Counted from the first letter of the stretch, positions 1 to 12,623 are shown. The stretch: 64,000 bases of DNA from Phaeosaccion multiseriatum (GCA_965112735.1 OZ218959.1:3038001-3102000), one strand, 5' to 3'. Notes: generated from the sequence alone by a model not told the origin. Numbers and translations are program-made.

Positions 1-515
1 GTAGCAGGGGCAGACACACACACAAAAAAAGGAGGGGGGGGGGAAGGGGCGCTACTGGTCCATATTGGGTACTGTACTAAAAATACCCACTTTTAAAAAA
101 ATTGGGTACTAAAAATACCCACTTTCACCGAGTGGGGCATCTCGCCCCACCAAAACCGGTCATCAATAGATTATCGGGATGAACCCCTACTTTAAGTCGA
201 TTATGTCGATATTTAATTTCGCTCCGTCCTCAAACGTTACGCTCTTCCTCTAAAACCCTCATTTAGAGAGGTAAGCACACGCAGAGGAGACTGAGCGCAG
301 GTACGGTAAGCCCCCAGGTAGGAAGGAGAGTTGAAACTGATGTGGCAGGGAAGCGAGGATCCAATCTGGGCCAGAATCGCCCGACAAATGATCGGCGTTT
401 CCCGTCACTTCTGAAGAGGGGCCTGCTCTTTGCTCGCTCTTTGCTGTGTAGAGTGCACAGGATATGCCAGAGCACCGAGTCATTAGGGCCTACATGGAGG
501 AAGAGATAGAAGTCG
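1..515. other. Intergenic stretch at the window edge
   Basis: No convincing gene is visible. Around positions 64-125 a segment of the form ATTGGGTACT followed by AAAAATACCC occurs twice. Each copy can fold into a small hairpin because GGGTA pairs with TACCC. A run of G lies at 33-43. Short reading frames on the minus strand at 259-483 have no family resemblance and no splice support. Confidence 0.5.
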
Positions 516-1992
516 ATGCAGAAGATGCTCGCCGCCGGCCGTAGTAGAGCTGAGCTAGTGCTAAGATCCGAGGCTGATGCCCGCCTCCCCCTCCCCCGTC
601 TTCGCTATCAATCAACAGAAAGAGGAGTATTGAACTGCTTGTCCATGTCGCAGCCCGTCGAAGCGGGCGCAGAAGGAGGCGACGCTTCTCCTCCAGCGTC
701 CCGGCGAGCCTCTCTGGCAGCGACTGAAGCAGCCAAGCTCCAGGGGAAGGAGAGCGCCTACAGAGCCACAGATGACGCCGCTACACCAGACTTTAAGCTC
801 GCGAGTAATCAGGAAAGCACCCCTGAGAATCTGAAGCTGTACCAGGCGACCAAGAAGTAAGTCGAGCAAAGTTGCTGTGGGTGGGCCATTCTTCTTGCTT
901 CTTGTGCTGAGGCTCTATGGACGATCATTCTGTTGCTGCCTGTGATGCAGGGGAGATCTAAAGACCGTAAAGAAGATGCTGGAGAGTGGAGCTAACCCCA
1001 ACTACTACAAGCATCCCGAGGACGGCTCCTCGGCGACGCACAAGGCGGCGGAGCTGGGCCATACCGAGATCCTCAAGGAGCTCATCGCCAAGGGAGGAGA
1101 GGTGCGTATGTACATCGTGTGCGTAGTGTGGCACTCTTGCAGCTTTTCCAGCTCTGTAAGGCCTCCATTTCTTTCTGTGTGTGTGTGTGCTGGGCTCGGC
1201 TGGAAGGAAAGGCTTGCATTCTCCTTCGATCCACCCTACCATGCTCCCGTCCTAACCGTCCTTGTCCTTGTTGTGCCGCTGTGCTTGCGCGACTTTCAAT
1301 CAAAATACGACTGTCCATATCATCAATCGCTGCCGCGAAAACACGCCAAACTCGCCATCCATCCGCTCTTTGGCTGTCCGCATGGGTGCGTACGTGGCCC
1401 AATCTGCTCATGTCCTCAGATCAACGACCGCCTCCTCACGCACCACAGCACGCCGCTCCACCTGGCGGCCTTCTCCTGCAACGAGGACACCGTGGCCTTC
1501 ATCCTCGACAACGGCGGCGAGGTCAACACCGGTAACGCCTTTGGCAACTCGCCCCTCCACTCGGCTCTCATGGGCGGCAACATTAACATCGTCCACCTCT
1601 TGCTCAAGCGAGGCGCTGATGTCACGTGGGCCAACAACAAAAAGAGCGACGCCGTCCACTTCGTGTGCTACTCACATTTGACAGAGGAGGAGCAGTGCAC
1701 CTTGCTCAAGGAGCTCGTGGAACAGCACTCGGCCAATCCTTCCACGGTAGATGAGGACGGACTTACGGTTGTCCACATTGCCGCCAAGTTCAACAAGCTC
1801 GTCCTCCTGCAGACCTCTTTGGACTTGGGAGTGGATCCGACCCTCAAGGATGCCAAGGGACACACCGCGGCGTTCCACGCCAAGGTCAACGACAACTCGG
1901 AAGCCTACAAGCTGCTCGGGGGCCTGGAGACACCGAGGGAGGAGGCCGCCACCGATGTATCACCAACTGCTGCGGCGGAGGAGGGGGGTTAG
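516..1992 (+). CDS. Ankyrin-repeat protein, three exons
   Basis: Exons are 516-856, 951-1101 and 1420-1992. All phases agree and give about 354 residues. The N-terminal 100 or so residues are low complexity. About six ankyrin repeats follow, with recognisable cores such as STPLHLAAF, NSPLHSALMGG and LTVVHIAAKF and helix pairs ending in GADV or GVDP. Such repeats bind partner proteins; nothing here identifies the partner. The second intron is a multiple of three with no stop, so intron retention would keep the frame. The start could instead be the ATG at 645. The last codons (1957-1972) carry a copy of the dispersed GTATCACCAACTGC motif, read here as V-S-P-T-A. The family call is sure, the function unknown. 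Confidence 0.85.
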
Positions 1993-2380
1993 GCAGACCA
2001 CCACGGAGACAGCGACTTCGTGACGCTTCAGGTTGGAAGAGGAGAGAAGGGGGTGAGGCGAGCGAGTCAGTGAGGGAGGGAGTGGGATAGACGGGGGCGG
2101 GTCTTGGGTGGTCCACTCTGGGCTGGCTGGCATTGGCTGGGGTATCCAGAGAAGAAGGAGGACAAGGAGGGGAAAAGGGAGGGCTGAGTGGTGAAAATAG
2201 AGGAGACAAGGAAGGGGGGAGAGGGGGGGAGGGGGCTGTTTGACCTTCGCGATGCAGATCGAGCGGTGTGGCACCACCCCCTCAGTCAGCAGCAGGGCGC
2301 ACGACGCATGCTAAGCTCCCATAAAGGAATGCAGTAAAGAACAACGCCGGGATTATGATGGCCCGGCAAAGAGAGGTGGC

Positions 2381-2412
<32 letters not shown>

Positions 2413-3130
2413 AGAGAGAGACGAAATCGCCCACGGTAGAGCAGTGCTCTTGTGGCAGGAGCAACAGAAGGAGTTCTCTGCTCAAAGCACCCTGCTTGTT
2501 TTCTTGTTCTTCTTGTAAGTATTACATTGGGCAAATCTCTATTGTGAATGACTCTCGTCAAACACCGCTACTCCCTGCCGCTGCCCGCTGCTGGTCCAGG
2601 GTTTGACCAGCCACAGCAACACCACCACCACCACCACCACCCCGCAATGAGAGAAAACGGGATGCGTGTGTGCCTCAGGAGCTGCGCAGAGCCAGACGTG
2701 TGTCGTGCTCTTTGTGTGCGTATCTCTCTACACACTCTACACACACGTACGTACGTACGCACGTACGCACACACACACACACACACACTCGACACACACA
2801 CAGGCACACAAACACATACACATAAAACACACACACCCGACATACTCGTATGCGTCTGTGGCGCGAAATAATCCCCTCCTTTGCGTGCTTTGCTTGCCTT
2901 GACGATGACAGTCATTTGTCACAAGTCCACAGACTGCTTGGGCTGCTCGGCCACCCTTCTCTTCTCTTCCCCTTCCACTGTTTATGAAAGAAGGGAGGGA
3001 CGGGAAGGGGTTTGGTGCCGCGTAGGCCAAAACGAGCGGCCTTCCCTTCTGACACACAATCACAGATTGATGATGCTCGACACATTGACGCACCTCCCCT
3101 CAGCTCTTGACAGATTTGATGCACCTCCCC
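1993..3130. other. Convergent intergenic region with simple repeats
   Basis: This lies between the stop of the plus-strand ankyrin gene and the stop of the minus-strand coiled-coil gene, so it should hold both 3' untranslated regions. It contains a GA-rich run near 2384-2420, a CAC/ACC run at 2621-2641 and a long CA/ACGT-rich stretch at about 2720-2840. No coding sequence is supported. Confidence 0.6.
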
Positions 3131-4525
3131 TCAGCTGGGGATGCAGCACACGGGGTCAACTTCGTACTTCGGTCCTCCCTTGTGTGTAGCGGAGCTCGGT
3201 CTGAGCTGCAGCCGCTTCTCCGCCTGCTGCAGCTGCTTCTCCAAGGCCAAGCGTCGCAGTCGCTCCTCCCTCAGATACGCCTTTAGCCGCGATACCTCGT
3301 CCTCCTCTTCCGGCGCTTCTGATCCACCCCCCACCACCCCCGCCTCTGCTGCTGCCACCGAATCCAGTGTGGGTGTTACTATTGTCGTTGCCTCCTGGCC
3401 ATCACTGTAGGGAGCTCTGCGGTCCGGTGTTGCCCTGGCCTGAGCAGGCTGCTTCTTCGGCTTCGTAGGCGTTAGTGCCACGATCTCGTCTTGCAGCTCC
3501 TGGACAGACAACAATAGCAGGAAAAGGAAGAGTGCACAGAAGGTCAGGTCGGTGCTCCGCGCAGCACATATGCGGTGTGTGTGTGCGTGTGTGTGTGTGG
3601 TGTGTGTGTGTAAGGGAGAGGGGGGGGGGGGGAGGTGAAAGCGGGTGTGCTACCCACCCAAGTACAGCAATTACACCATGCCGTCGCGCCCACCGCAGAG
3701 AGAGGTAAGGCAGCACATGTGCACAGACTTACACACTCGCACAGAGAGAAGGCAGTCCATGTACACAATGCCCGTAGTTGATAAGCACCGTTCTCACCTG
3801 GACCTGCTGCCTCGCCCTCTCTGCGAGCGTCTGCGCGTCCTGCAAGTCCGTCTCTGTGAGGGTCTTGATTTCCAGGGTCTCGTCCAGCTGTTGCCGGAGC
3901 TGCTCGGTCTCGGCGATGGCCCGTCGCTCTCGCTCGGACGATTGGTCTGTCTGGTCCTCGAGCTCTTGCAGCTTCCCTTGAAGCCCGGACAGCCTTTGGG
4001 TGCTCAGCTGCAGCTCCTCCTCCTTCGCCGCGAGCTGGGGGGAGATCAGGAGGAAGGAGGGGAGTGTGTGTGTGTGTGAGTGCAGAGAAAGGTGAAAGGA
4101 GAGGTGAAGATCGCCTTCGAGCCTTCCGCCCACCTACAGCTCCTCCTTTGCTCACACGTCTCTCTCTTTCCAACTCATGTGTACGCCGTACTGACCTGTT
4201 TGGAGTTCGCTGCTTGCTTCTCCAGCAGCGCTTCCAACGCCAACACCTTGCGCTCCGCCCTGTCCGCCCGGCTGTCCGCCTCTTTCAAGCTCTTCTCTAA
4301 TTCCTCCTCCACTTCTCTGCTCGTCACCGAGAAAGTGTCCAGCTCCTCCCGGAGGCTCTCGACGGTCTGCTCCAGAAGCTCGCGCTGCGACTCTTCTTCT
4401 CCTTCCTGCATAGCTGCCTCTCTGCTGCCGTCGCTACTCTGGAAAGTGGACGGAATCGAGGAAAGGGGAGGGGGGGTCTGACAGAAAACCCCGACTTGCC
4501 ACGGCGAGGGAACAACCACACCCAA
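3131..4525 (-). CDS. NudE-like coiled-coil protein (tentative)
   Basis: Exons on the minus strand are 4525-4196, 4034-3798 and 3499-3131. Each is phase 0, giving up to 311 residues. Nearly the whole protein is heptad-rich coiled coil: SLREELDTF, then S-R-E-V-E-E-E-L-E, then a long Glu/Gln/Arg region, then a short tail. The order of an E-E-L-x-x-F segment, an S-R-E-x-E-x-E-L-E segment and a long coil resembles NudE/NDE1, the LIS1 and dynein adaptor. Coiled coils look alike, so this is only suggestive. The start is unsure: a good acceptor at 4439 suggests an upstream exon, and the ATG at 4411 is an alternative. Confidence 0.5.
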
Positions 4526-5207
4526 ATTGACTTCTCGCTCTCCTCCTCTACAGTGTCAAGTATCCTCCTTTCCGCGCTCTACGTATGGTATTGAGGTGCA
4601 CGAAGAGAGAGATGTCGTGGCCCGAATTGCGTTCAAAACGGTGCCCTTGGCGCTTCCTTTCCCATTGACATACTAAGTACTTGGATTCGGCGTCGACCTG
4701 GACAAAAAGCAGCAGGCCGGCTGGCGCCGGCCAGAAGCAGGAAGCAGGGTCGCCTCAGAAGCATGTCAGGGGCCGAATACGGTGTGCGCCGGCCGTAATC
4801 AGTAATCAGACCCCAAGGAACCAGGCCGGCTGGCGCCACAATCAGTAATCAGGCCGGCTGCGTCGGCCGTAACCTGATTACGGCCGGCGCAATCAGTAAT
4901 CAGATAATCTTGTCCAGGGCCGATCGGCGGGGGGGCGACTTGCCAACAGTTGAAGGATCCTTGAAGAGGGGGGGGGGGGAATGATGATTGGGGATTACTT
5001 TACTCTTCCCCACTGCACATAGGGCAGGTTCCCTTCTCTGCCCATCTACCGGTGCCCACTACTTTTTGCCTCTGCCCCCCCCCCCCTCCCTCCCCTTCCC
5101 CCCTCCACAGAACGGGCCCAGGCCCTCCTTATCATGTGCTGTGGTGATGCCGTGTCACCAACATGCGCCTGCCCTTGCCTTTGCCTTTGCTGCCTTTGCC
5201 TCTGCCT
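4526..5207. repeat. Intergenic region with GC-rich GGCCGGC / TAATCAGTAATC clusters
   Basis: Between about 4700 and 4925 the words GGCCGGCTGGCGCC, CGGCCGTAATC and AATCAGTAATCAG recur several times in direct and inverted order. The block can therefore fold into overlapping stems. The rest holds C and G runs (about 4967-4980 and 5077-5103). No gene is seen. Two other intergenic blocks, at 8745-9165 and 15120-15225, are built in a similar way. Confidence 0.55.
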
Positions 5208-6874
5208 TCATCTTGCTCCGTCGACAGACTTTCTCCCTCCTTTCCGTTTCGCTCGGGCTGCCGACCCATCCACACCGTTCCCACCGCCGCCGCTACCGCC
5301 GCTGTAGCTCTCCCCGTCCGCTGATCGATTCGCCCGATGATACACTGACGTGAAGTGCACTTTGAAGCCGTATATCCTCGGGATGTAGGACTGAGATGGG
5401 CGGGAGGGAATGATGTCTGCGTGTGTGAGGAGGAAGAGGTGGGGGAAAGTGGTTCCAAAGTAGGCCCCGTCCACATTGGCCTGCCGAGTGCTCTTGGGGT
5501 GGTAAATGTCTTGGCATTTCGGGCAATATACCGCCACCTGAGTGGGGACACATGCCAAGGAAGCAAGAGAGACAGCAGAGCAGAGCAGGGCAGGGCAGGA
5601 CAGAGGAGAGGAGAGAAGAGGAGAGGAGCGAAGAGGAGAGAAGAGGAGAGGAGAGGAGGAGGAGAAGGAGGAGGAGGAGGAGGAGGAGGAGGAGGAGGAG
5701 GAGGAGGAGGAGGAGGAGGAGGAGGAGGAGGAGAGGAGAGGAGAGGAGGAGAGCAGAGCAGGTACGGAAGGAGGAGCGAGCAGGACACGAGATTCGAGGG
5801 AGAAGGACGGTTTCACGGTCAGTGTAGAAACATGGGGAGCAGAGTGAGGAAAGGAGTACACCCCCCCCCCCTTTCCGAGCAAAGAGCCACAGGGCAGAGC
5901 AGAGCAGAATAGAGTAGACGGCGGGGGGGCACAGAAGTGCTGCCATTGACTGCCATTGGTCACACATCACTCACCGTGCAGTTCCTGGGTACGTCGGAAA
6001 GGCCCACCGGAAGCACACACTGCCCCTGACAATACACGCGAGGGCACCTCCCGAAGGAGCCTGTTCGGTACTTCTCGTGCTGAGCAAACCAGGGCAGAGA
6101 GAGGGAGAGAGAAGAGAGAGATAAAGAGAGAGATAAAGAGAGGGAGGGAAAGAGGGAGGGAGAGAGAGAGAGGGAGACGATAGGTCGTATGAGGACAGAG
6201 CGGAAGGGGGAAGGGGGAGACGGGGGGGTGAGAGGAGAGATATGAAAGTGGGAGTGAGTGAGGGAGGGAGGGAGGGAGAGAGGGAGACGAGAGAGAGAGA
6301 GACGATAGAGAGAGGGAGACGATGGGTCGTACGAGGACAGAGAGGAAGGGGGAGGGGAGAGACGGAGGGGTGAGTTGAGAGAGAAAGAGAAGGGAGAGAG
6401 ATGAGAGAGAGGGAGAGATAAGAGTGAGAGAGAGAGGAAGGGGGAGAGCGAGACAGAGAGAGACACACAAAAGAGAGAAGAGGCAGAGGGAGAGGCAGAG
6501 AGAGCTGCCTCTATGAGCCACCCACCCACGCCACTCGTCTGACGCGAAGAAGCGGAAACATGCCGTGTGACACGCACTCACTCACGCACTCACCATCCCT
6601 TGCATGCCCCTGCTGGTGAGGATGTACCTCGCGTGGATCAAACCGTACAGCATCTCTGCGGCACTCTCCACCACGTCTTGCTGCTCCTCGCTGAGGCTGG
6701 GACAATGCGAGACGGTACAGGCAGCGTAAGGTTTTGGTCACAGTTTGGTGATAGAGCAGTAGTAGCAGTTGGTGATCCAACAGCAGTAGCAAGCAGTTGG
6801 TGATACAGCAATAGCTAGCAGTTGGTGACACAGCAGTAGCAGCCCCAAATGGATAGGAATACACTACAAGCACC

Positions 6875-6917
<43 letters not shown>

Positions 6918-7328
6918 CTGCTCCACGGGCATCTCGACATCAAGGATCATGTCCAGCGCATAGTCATAGAAGGGTACCATCGTGGACAAGCCCGTGAGGT
7001 TGAAGTCGTCATTAATGTAGTCCTCCTGCAAGAGAAAGGGGGGTAAGGGTGGGAGGGGGAGAGAGGGGCACATGGGTGTGCATGGGTGGCTGGGGTCAGG
7101 AACTGGGTTGAGGCTATCCCGTCTTGAGTGACATACTGCGATGACTTTGGGAGGAGTGACACACTTTGCATGGAAGCAAACAGTCCACCCGCCACTCCCT
7201 CCCGCACACACACAACAGGACCCAAAGGGGGGGGGCGTGGGGCGCAGGAGGAGCTTTGGGCCTGCTTTTGCACCCCTCCCCCTTCACACAAAACCACCAC
7301 CACCACCACCACCACCACCAATAACAGC

Positions 7329-7369
<41 letters not shown>

Positions 7370-8148
7370 AAGAGCAACCGCAACACTTCTCCACTCTCCC
7401 GCCTTGGCTCCTCACCTCGACTTCACAAAAGTATTCGTTGCCCCTGAGACTGACAAACCAGGATATCCAGGAGCTGTCTTCGTCAGAAGCCGATAATTCA
7501 CTGCTCAGACAGGACAGGGCAGTCATTGTGAAGGTTAGGGGCAGGGACAGAGGGTATTTCGCCAGTAGAGAGAGAGGAGAGAGGGAGAAAGACAGAGAGA
7601 CGGAGAGAGACACTTGCGCTACATAGGGGCCACCGTGGTGCCATACGATGGGTCACACGATGAGCAGAGGGAGTGTTGACACCACTTCCCACTATTCCAA
7701 CTCAACCCAACCAGCTAAAATAACCAACCGAACTAACCCAGCAAATCTAATACACACACACAGACACGCACCTGCTGTCTTCTAGCTCTGCGCTGGCTGT
7801 TCCTCTGTCGTCGCTCTCCTCCGGCTCCTCCTCCTCCTCAACATCGCCTCCTCCCTTCGTCACCCCTTCGTCCTTGGCTGCCCCTATCGTGGTGACTGAA
7901 ACTGTCTCGGAGTTCAGCGACGCTGCTGACGACGTCTGCTCCCCCTTTCCCCCTAATCCACGCCCCTCTTCCCCGGCCTTTGCGTCGCCTTGCCCCCCCC
8001 TCGTGGACACCGACCTGTCCCGTGAGATGTTCATGTCTCGCGCTTGCATCTCGAGCTCTTCTACTACTGCGTCACCACGCTCCTCCATCTGGTAGGCAGC
8101 AAGCAGAGTCGCCTGTGACGCCTTTTTCCTCCTCCCACCACGCTCCAC
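5208..8148 (-). CDS. CSNK2B: Casein kinase 2 regulatory (beta) subunit
   Basis: Exons on the minus strand are 8148-7772, 7500-7416, 7025-6916, 6696-6594, 6079-5975 and 5537-5208. All six phases agree, giving 369 residues. CK2 beta dimerises and docks two catalytic CK2 alpha subunits, steering substrate choice. Diagnostic segments in order are [48 protein letters not shown], the zinc site CPRVYC with [18 protein letters not shown] and PRIYGFKVH. An acidic, serine-rich N-terminal extension of about 130 residues recalls plant CK2 beta. The C-terminus is glycine-rich then basic. An ATG at 8088 is an alternative start (349 residues), and one at 7526 would remove the extension. Introns hold (GAG)n, (CAA)n and a cluster of the dispersed motif. 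Confidence 0.93.
5656..5733. repeat. (GAG)n tract in the last CK2 beta intron
   Basis: An almost pure GAG run lies within a wider purine block (about 5580-5760) in the intron before the last exon. On the transcribed strand it is a CTC/CCT pyrimidine tract, upstream of the acceptor at 5538. Confidence 0.9.
6741..6838. repeat. Four tandem copies of the dispersed GTTGGTGATACAGC motif
   Basis: Four imperfect copies of CAGTTGGTGATACAGCAG are spaced about 26 bases apart in the intron between CK2 beta exons 3 and 4. They start near 6741, 6766, 6793 and 6818. The same word recurs singly at about a dozen other sites in the window, inside exons, introns and splice acceptors. Confidence 0.85.
7293..7369. 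repeat. (CCA)n then (CAA)n microsatellite
   Basis: About nine CCA units run directly into about sixteen CAA units inside the intron between CK2 beta exons 2 and 3. It is a compound microsatellite with no coding role in the predicted transcript. Confidence 0.9.
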
Positions 8149-9312
8149 GCTGCGCGGTGATCACACCGCAAACCCCGCCCCCTCCTCTCCCTCCAGACGA
8201 GTTTGGAAGACCCTTCACTGTACTCCTCCGGTCCTCATCCCTCCACAGGCTTTGAGAGTGGCGGCTGCTTCTTCGGTTCCTTGCACTTCCTTCAGGCCAC
8301 TGACGAGAGAAGGTGGGGGGGTGGGAGCGAGCGGGTGTGGCGGACGGTTTGAACAAGGTGAGGCGGATAGGAAAGGTGCGAATAGCTTAAGTGGGTCGAG
8401 GAGAAGAAGGAGGTGGAGAGATAGGGAGTGGAAGAGGGAGAGTATCGGGACAGTCCAGGGAAAGCTCGGGGCAGAGCAGAGCCGGAGAAAAGTGAAGAGC
8501 CGCTTGCAGAGGTGCACGGAGAGAATATGGGGAAGAAATTGACAAGAAAGGCATTTGCCACACCCACGCTTCTTTTGCTCATACGAGAGATTTCTCTCAC
8601 CCGTGATCGCCTTCAACTTCTCTCGCGGTCGTTGTTTCCTTAATTGTGCTTGTTGTTTTTTCTCTTTCCTCTCCTCCCACCCGCCCTGTTTTAAAGCAAT
8701 GTCGACCTCATCGACTTTTTGTCTAGAGCTGACTTTCTCTAAGATGCCAGCCGGCGCGCTCGGCCGATAGCGCGCTATCGAGAAAGTGGGCGATAGCGTG
8801 TCAGGGGTCGACTAAGAAGGGGGATAGCGAAGCCGTACGGGGGCCCTCGGCCTATGTATGTGCCGCCGCCTAGGGCAGACGCCAACAACTAGGCGGACGG
8901 TGGGAGTGCCCAGAGTGCAAAGAGTAGTCAGTTTTAAGCAAATGTATTGCATGGGAAGTGTTGTCTCTTTCCGCCTCGCTGGCCCCACGAGGAGTGCAGG
9001 CCTACAGGTGTGCTGCTACCCACTGGCTGGGCGGCACCACGCACGCGCCCACGGTCACTGGCTGGGAGGCTGCCTAGAGGCGGGCTGTATAGGCCGCCTA
9101 GGACTGAAACGTGAGCGGCCTAGAGCGGCCTAGCGGCCTAGAGCAAAACCGCTAGGCGTGCATGGGGCTGATCTGATCTTTTTTCTTTCGAGGGCTGATG
9201 ATGTAGAACAAGCTTCGACAAGCTCAGCAAGCGGGCTCAGTCGCTCGTTTGAGGTGCAAACTGTCAAACGGTCCAATCCAATCCTCTATATCCCGTCCGC
9301 TCAGCCTACAGC
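8149..9312. repeat. Intergenic region with CCTAGG/GCGGCCTAG-rich palindromic block
   Basis: This lies upstream of the CK2 gene and downstream of the ERGIC3-like gene. Positions 8745-8870 contain repeats of CGATAGCG. Positions 8865-9165 contain many copies of CCGCCTAG, GGCCTAGAG and AGCGGCCTAG in both orientations, so it can form nested stems. There is no transposase-like frame. From 8149 to 8690 nothing codes convincingly, although a 5' untranslated exon of the CK2 gene may lie there. Confidence 0.55.
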
Positions 9313-10995
9313 TCAGCCGAGCATCCTGGCTCCGATGCCGAGCTTGCCCAGCACAATGTGGATGGCCTTGTCGAGCACACCCGACAGAGAAAACGCCCCC
9401 CCAGCCACCGCACACAGGCGGATCAGGAGGTGGGAGATGGGGGCGCGGGAGTGCGGCGTCACCTCAATGAGGAAGGGGGACAAGTCGTACACGAAGAACA
9501 CGCCTGCAGTGTAGCCGCAGTGTAGCCGCCGTGTAGCAGTATGTGTGGAGGACATGTGCGTAGGCGGGAAGGGGGGGAGGGGGGGAGGGGGGGAGGGGGA
9601 GAGGAAGAGAGGGAGGGAGGGAGGGAGGGAGGGAGGGTGAGGGATGGAGGGGAGGGTGAGGGATGGAGGGGAGGATGAGGGAGGGAGGGGAGGGAGAGAG
9701 AGGGGGAGAGGGCAAAGGTCAGAGGACGCATGGGGAAGGGAACTTTGCTTGAGGGCCGAAACTCTTCCGTAGAGGGACAGAGAAGGTATGATTCCCCCGC
9801 AGAGGGACAGAGGGGGTATGAGACCATCAGTGCTGAGCCCGCCTCTGCTTTGTCTTTGTCCTACCAATACATGAGGCAAGGGAAACGGCAGTCTCTGCGT
9901 ACTTTCATGCTCTCCCTCTCCATCTGTCTCTTTCTATCTCTCTCCCTCCCCTCTCCCTTCGTTCTCTCTTACACACACACATACACACACACACACACCT
10001 GGCAAGATGGCCATGGGCTCTTTCGAGTCACCCTTGTGCTCCCCATGTGCATGGTGGTGCTTCTTTGTGTCGAGATGCTTCTGCTTCCTCAAGGCCTTCG
10101 CCTCCTCCCCCTCCTCCGAGTCCTCCGAGTCCTCGTCAGTGTCGTCGTCGTCGGCATCTGCTCCTCCGGTCCAGTCAGAGCCGCCGAAGAGACCCGTGAA
10201 CTTGCTTGTGTAGCTAAATTGGTTCGTCTCGTGGTCGGGCACGTCTGGGAGGGAGGGAGGGAGGGAGGGAGGGACGGGGGGAGAGGAGAGAGAGAGGGAG
10301 AGAGAATGAGAGAGAGAGGGAGACGGAGAGAGAGAGAGAGAGAGAGAGGGAGAGCGAGAGGGAGAAAGATATGTGAGAATGGTGGAGAGAGTTTTGGACG
10401 CGCTTGTCAGCTTTGTGGGGGGTGTCAGGACGGGTGTGTGTGTGTCGGTGGGTGTCAGAACAGGGTGGGTGGAGGGAGGGCTACAAAGGACCAGCAGGTG
10501 CCCTGACTCGGAAGCTTTAACAGCGCAAACTGACGGACTGATGGACTGCCTTATAAAGACTGCCCATCAATATACCTGCCTACCTGCCTCTCTCTACCTC
10601 TCTCCTTCTTTCTCCCTCCCTCCCTCCCTCCCTCCCTCACCTTTGTCGCCCCCTGTCATGAAGACTGTGGGCACAATAGAGAGATAGTACTGAAACAAGC
10701 CGCTCTTGACGCTCTTATGCACCATCTTCGACACCCCGTCAAGAGGGTCCGCTGCCATGCCTGGGTAGGGTTGGCCGAAGCTTAGGCGGTGAATCGTGTG
10801 ACTCACATCGAAGTTCGGTGCGCTAGGAAGGGGGAGGGGAAGGGGACGGGGGAGGAGGAGGAGGAGGAGGAGGAGGAGGAGGAGGAGGAGGAGGAGGAGG
10901 AGGAGGAGAAGGAGAAGGGGGGGTGAGACTAAGGGCAACGGAAGGGGGCGACGAATAAGGCGTAAGGGGGCATCCCTGTTCCATTTGCTTGCCCA

Positions 10996-11029
<34 letters not shown>

Positions 11030-11762
11030 GTATTGGGTACTCACTCTGCTGGGTTGAAGATGTGAATGTGCCTGCCCTCCCGCATGATGCCCTCTCCGAT
11101 CGCCATGTGAAAGTTGCCAGGAACCTTGTTCACGGACATGAAGCCCGTGATACGACACCCTTCCCCTGCCTCCGGCTGCTGCCGCTCCTTGTGGCACTGC
11201 TCTGCGGTGTTTTCAATCCCTTGCACCGCCCAGCCTGTTTGGTTCGTCAATAAAAAGCGAAGCAAAACAACGGGGGAGGGAGAGAGAGGGGGGGGGGGGG
11301 GGTGAATCGATGAATCGATCCATCACAATCGCGATCAATCAGTTTCGAGTAGAGAAGGGGACACCGGGCCGTGCGAGTGAGTAACGAGAGGCCTCCTCCT
11401 CCTCCAGAGTCGGCACCAACAGTCACCCAATTCCAGGCCCATCTCACTCTCCATTTTCATCCCTTTCTCTCTCCCTCTTTCTCTCAGTCACTCTCCCTCT
11501 CTCTCTCCCACTGACTTACCCGCCCTTCCATATGAGGCCAGCAGCTCGTCGCAAGTGTTACAGCAATGGTTGCCGTCCGCCTGCAAGTTCTTCTCGTCCT
11601 CTGCTCCATAGCAGGGACCGCAGTACCCGTCTGGCACTTTGCTTGAGTGCTCCACCACACTCACCACCTCCACCAAGGGAGCCCCTATACTTACTCTGGA
11701 GGGCCCGAGAGAAGAGAGAGAGAGAGGGAGAGAGAGGGGGGGGGAGAGGGAGAGGGAGATAA

Positions 11763-11794
<32 letters not shown>

Positions 11795-12590
11795 CGAGGG
11801 AGAGAGAGAGAAGAGAGAGAGAGAGGGAGAGAGGGAGAGAGAGAGAGAGCGAGGGAGAGAGAGAGAGAGAGAGCGCGCGAGGGAGAGAGAGAGACGGAGA
11901 GAGAGAAACGGAGAGAGAGAGACAGAGAGAGACAGAGAGAGAAAAGTTGTGTGTTTGTGTGTGTGTTGAGGGGAGGAAGAAGGGCAAGGGGGGCGGGAGT
12001 CTTTTAAGAAGATAGACAGACAGATAGACAGACAAGACAGATAGACACTCTCCTCCCTCCTCCTCTAACTCTACTCGTCTCCTCCCCCACTCTTCCCTAC
12101 TCCACAACTCCCCACCTCTACCAATTTGGACAGAACTTCCCTCCCTCCCTCCCTCCCCTCCCTCTCTCCCTCCCTCCCTCCCTCCCTCCCTCTCCTCCCT
12201 CCCTCCCTCCCTCCCTCCCTCCCTCCCTGCCTCTCTCTCTCCTCCCTTCCTCCCTCCCTCCACTCCACTCCCTCCCTCCACTCCACTCCCCCCCTCCACC
12301 CCCTCCCCCTCTCCACCCCCTCCCCCTCTCCACCCTCTCCCTCCCCTCCCCCCCTCCCTCACTTACCCGTCCTTTGTGAGGCGATGCTTGAGGAAGTTGG
12401 TGTCGAGGTCTATTTGGTTCTCTCCTGCCACATCCATGGCATCGACGTGCAGGTCCACACAGGGCAAGTGGTGGAAGGTCATGTCGACGTTAAGGCGCAT
12501 ACGCTGCGTGTCGGAAGTATCCACCACAAGGTGCTGTTGTGCGGGGTTACGGTTACACACGCACACACAAAGAGAGAGGGACAGACGCAC

Positions 12591-12623
<33 letters not shown>

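Noticed and set aside
2747-2840. Coding frames in the CA-rich tract
   Set aside because: Composition is a simple repeat between two convergent genes, with no splice or domain support.
8865-9165. Autonomous transposon
   Set aside because: The block has palindromic words but no transposase-like frame and no clear terminal repeats or target duplication.
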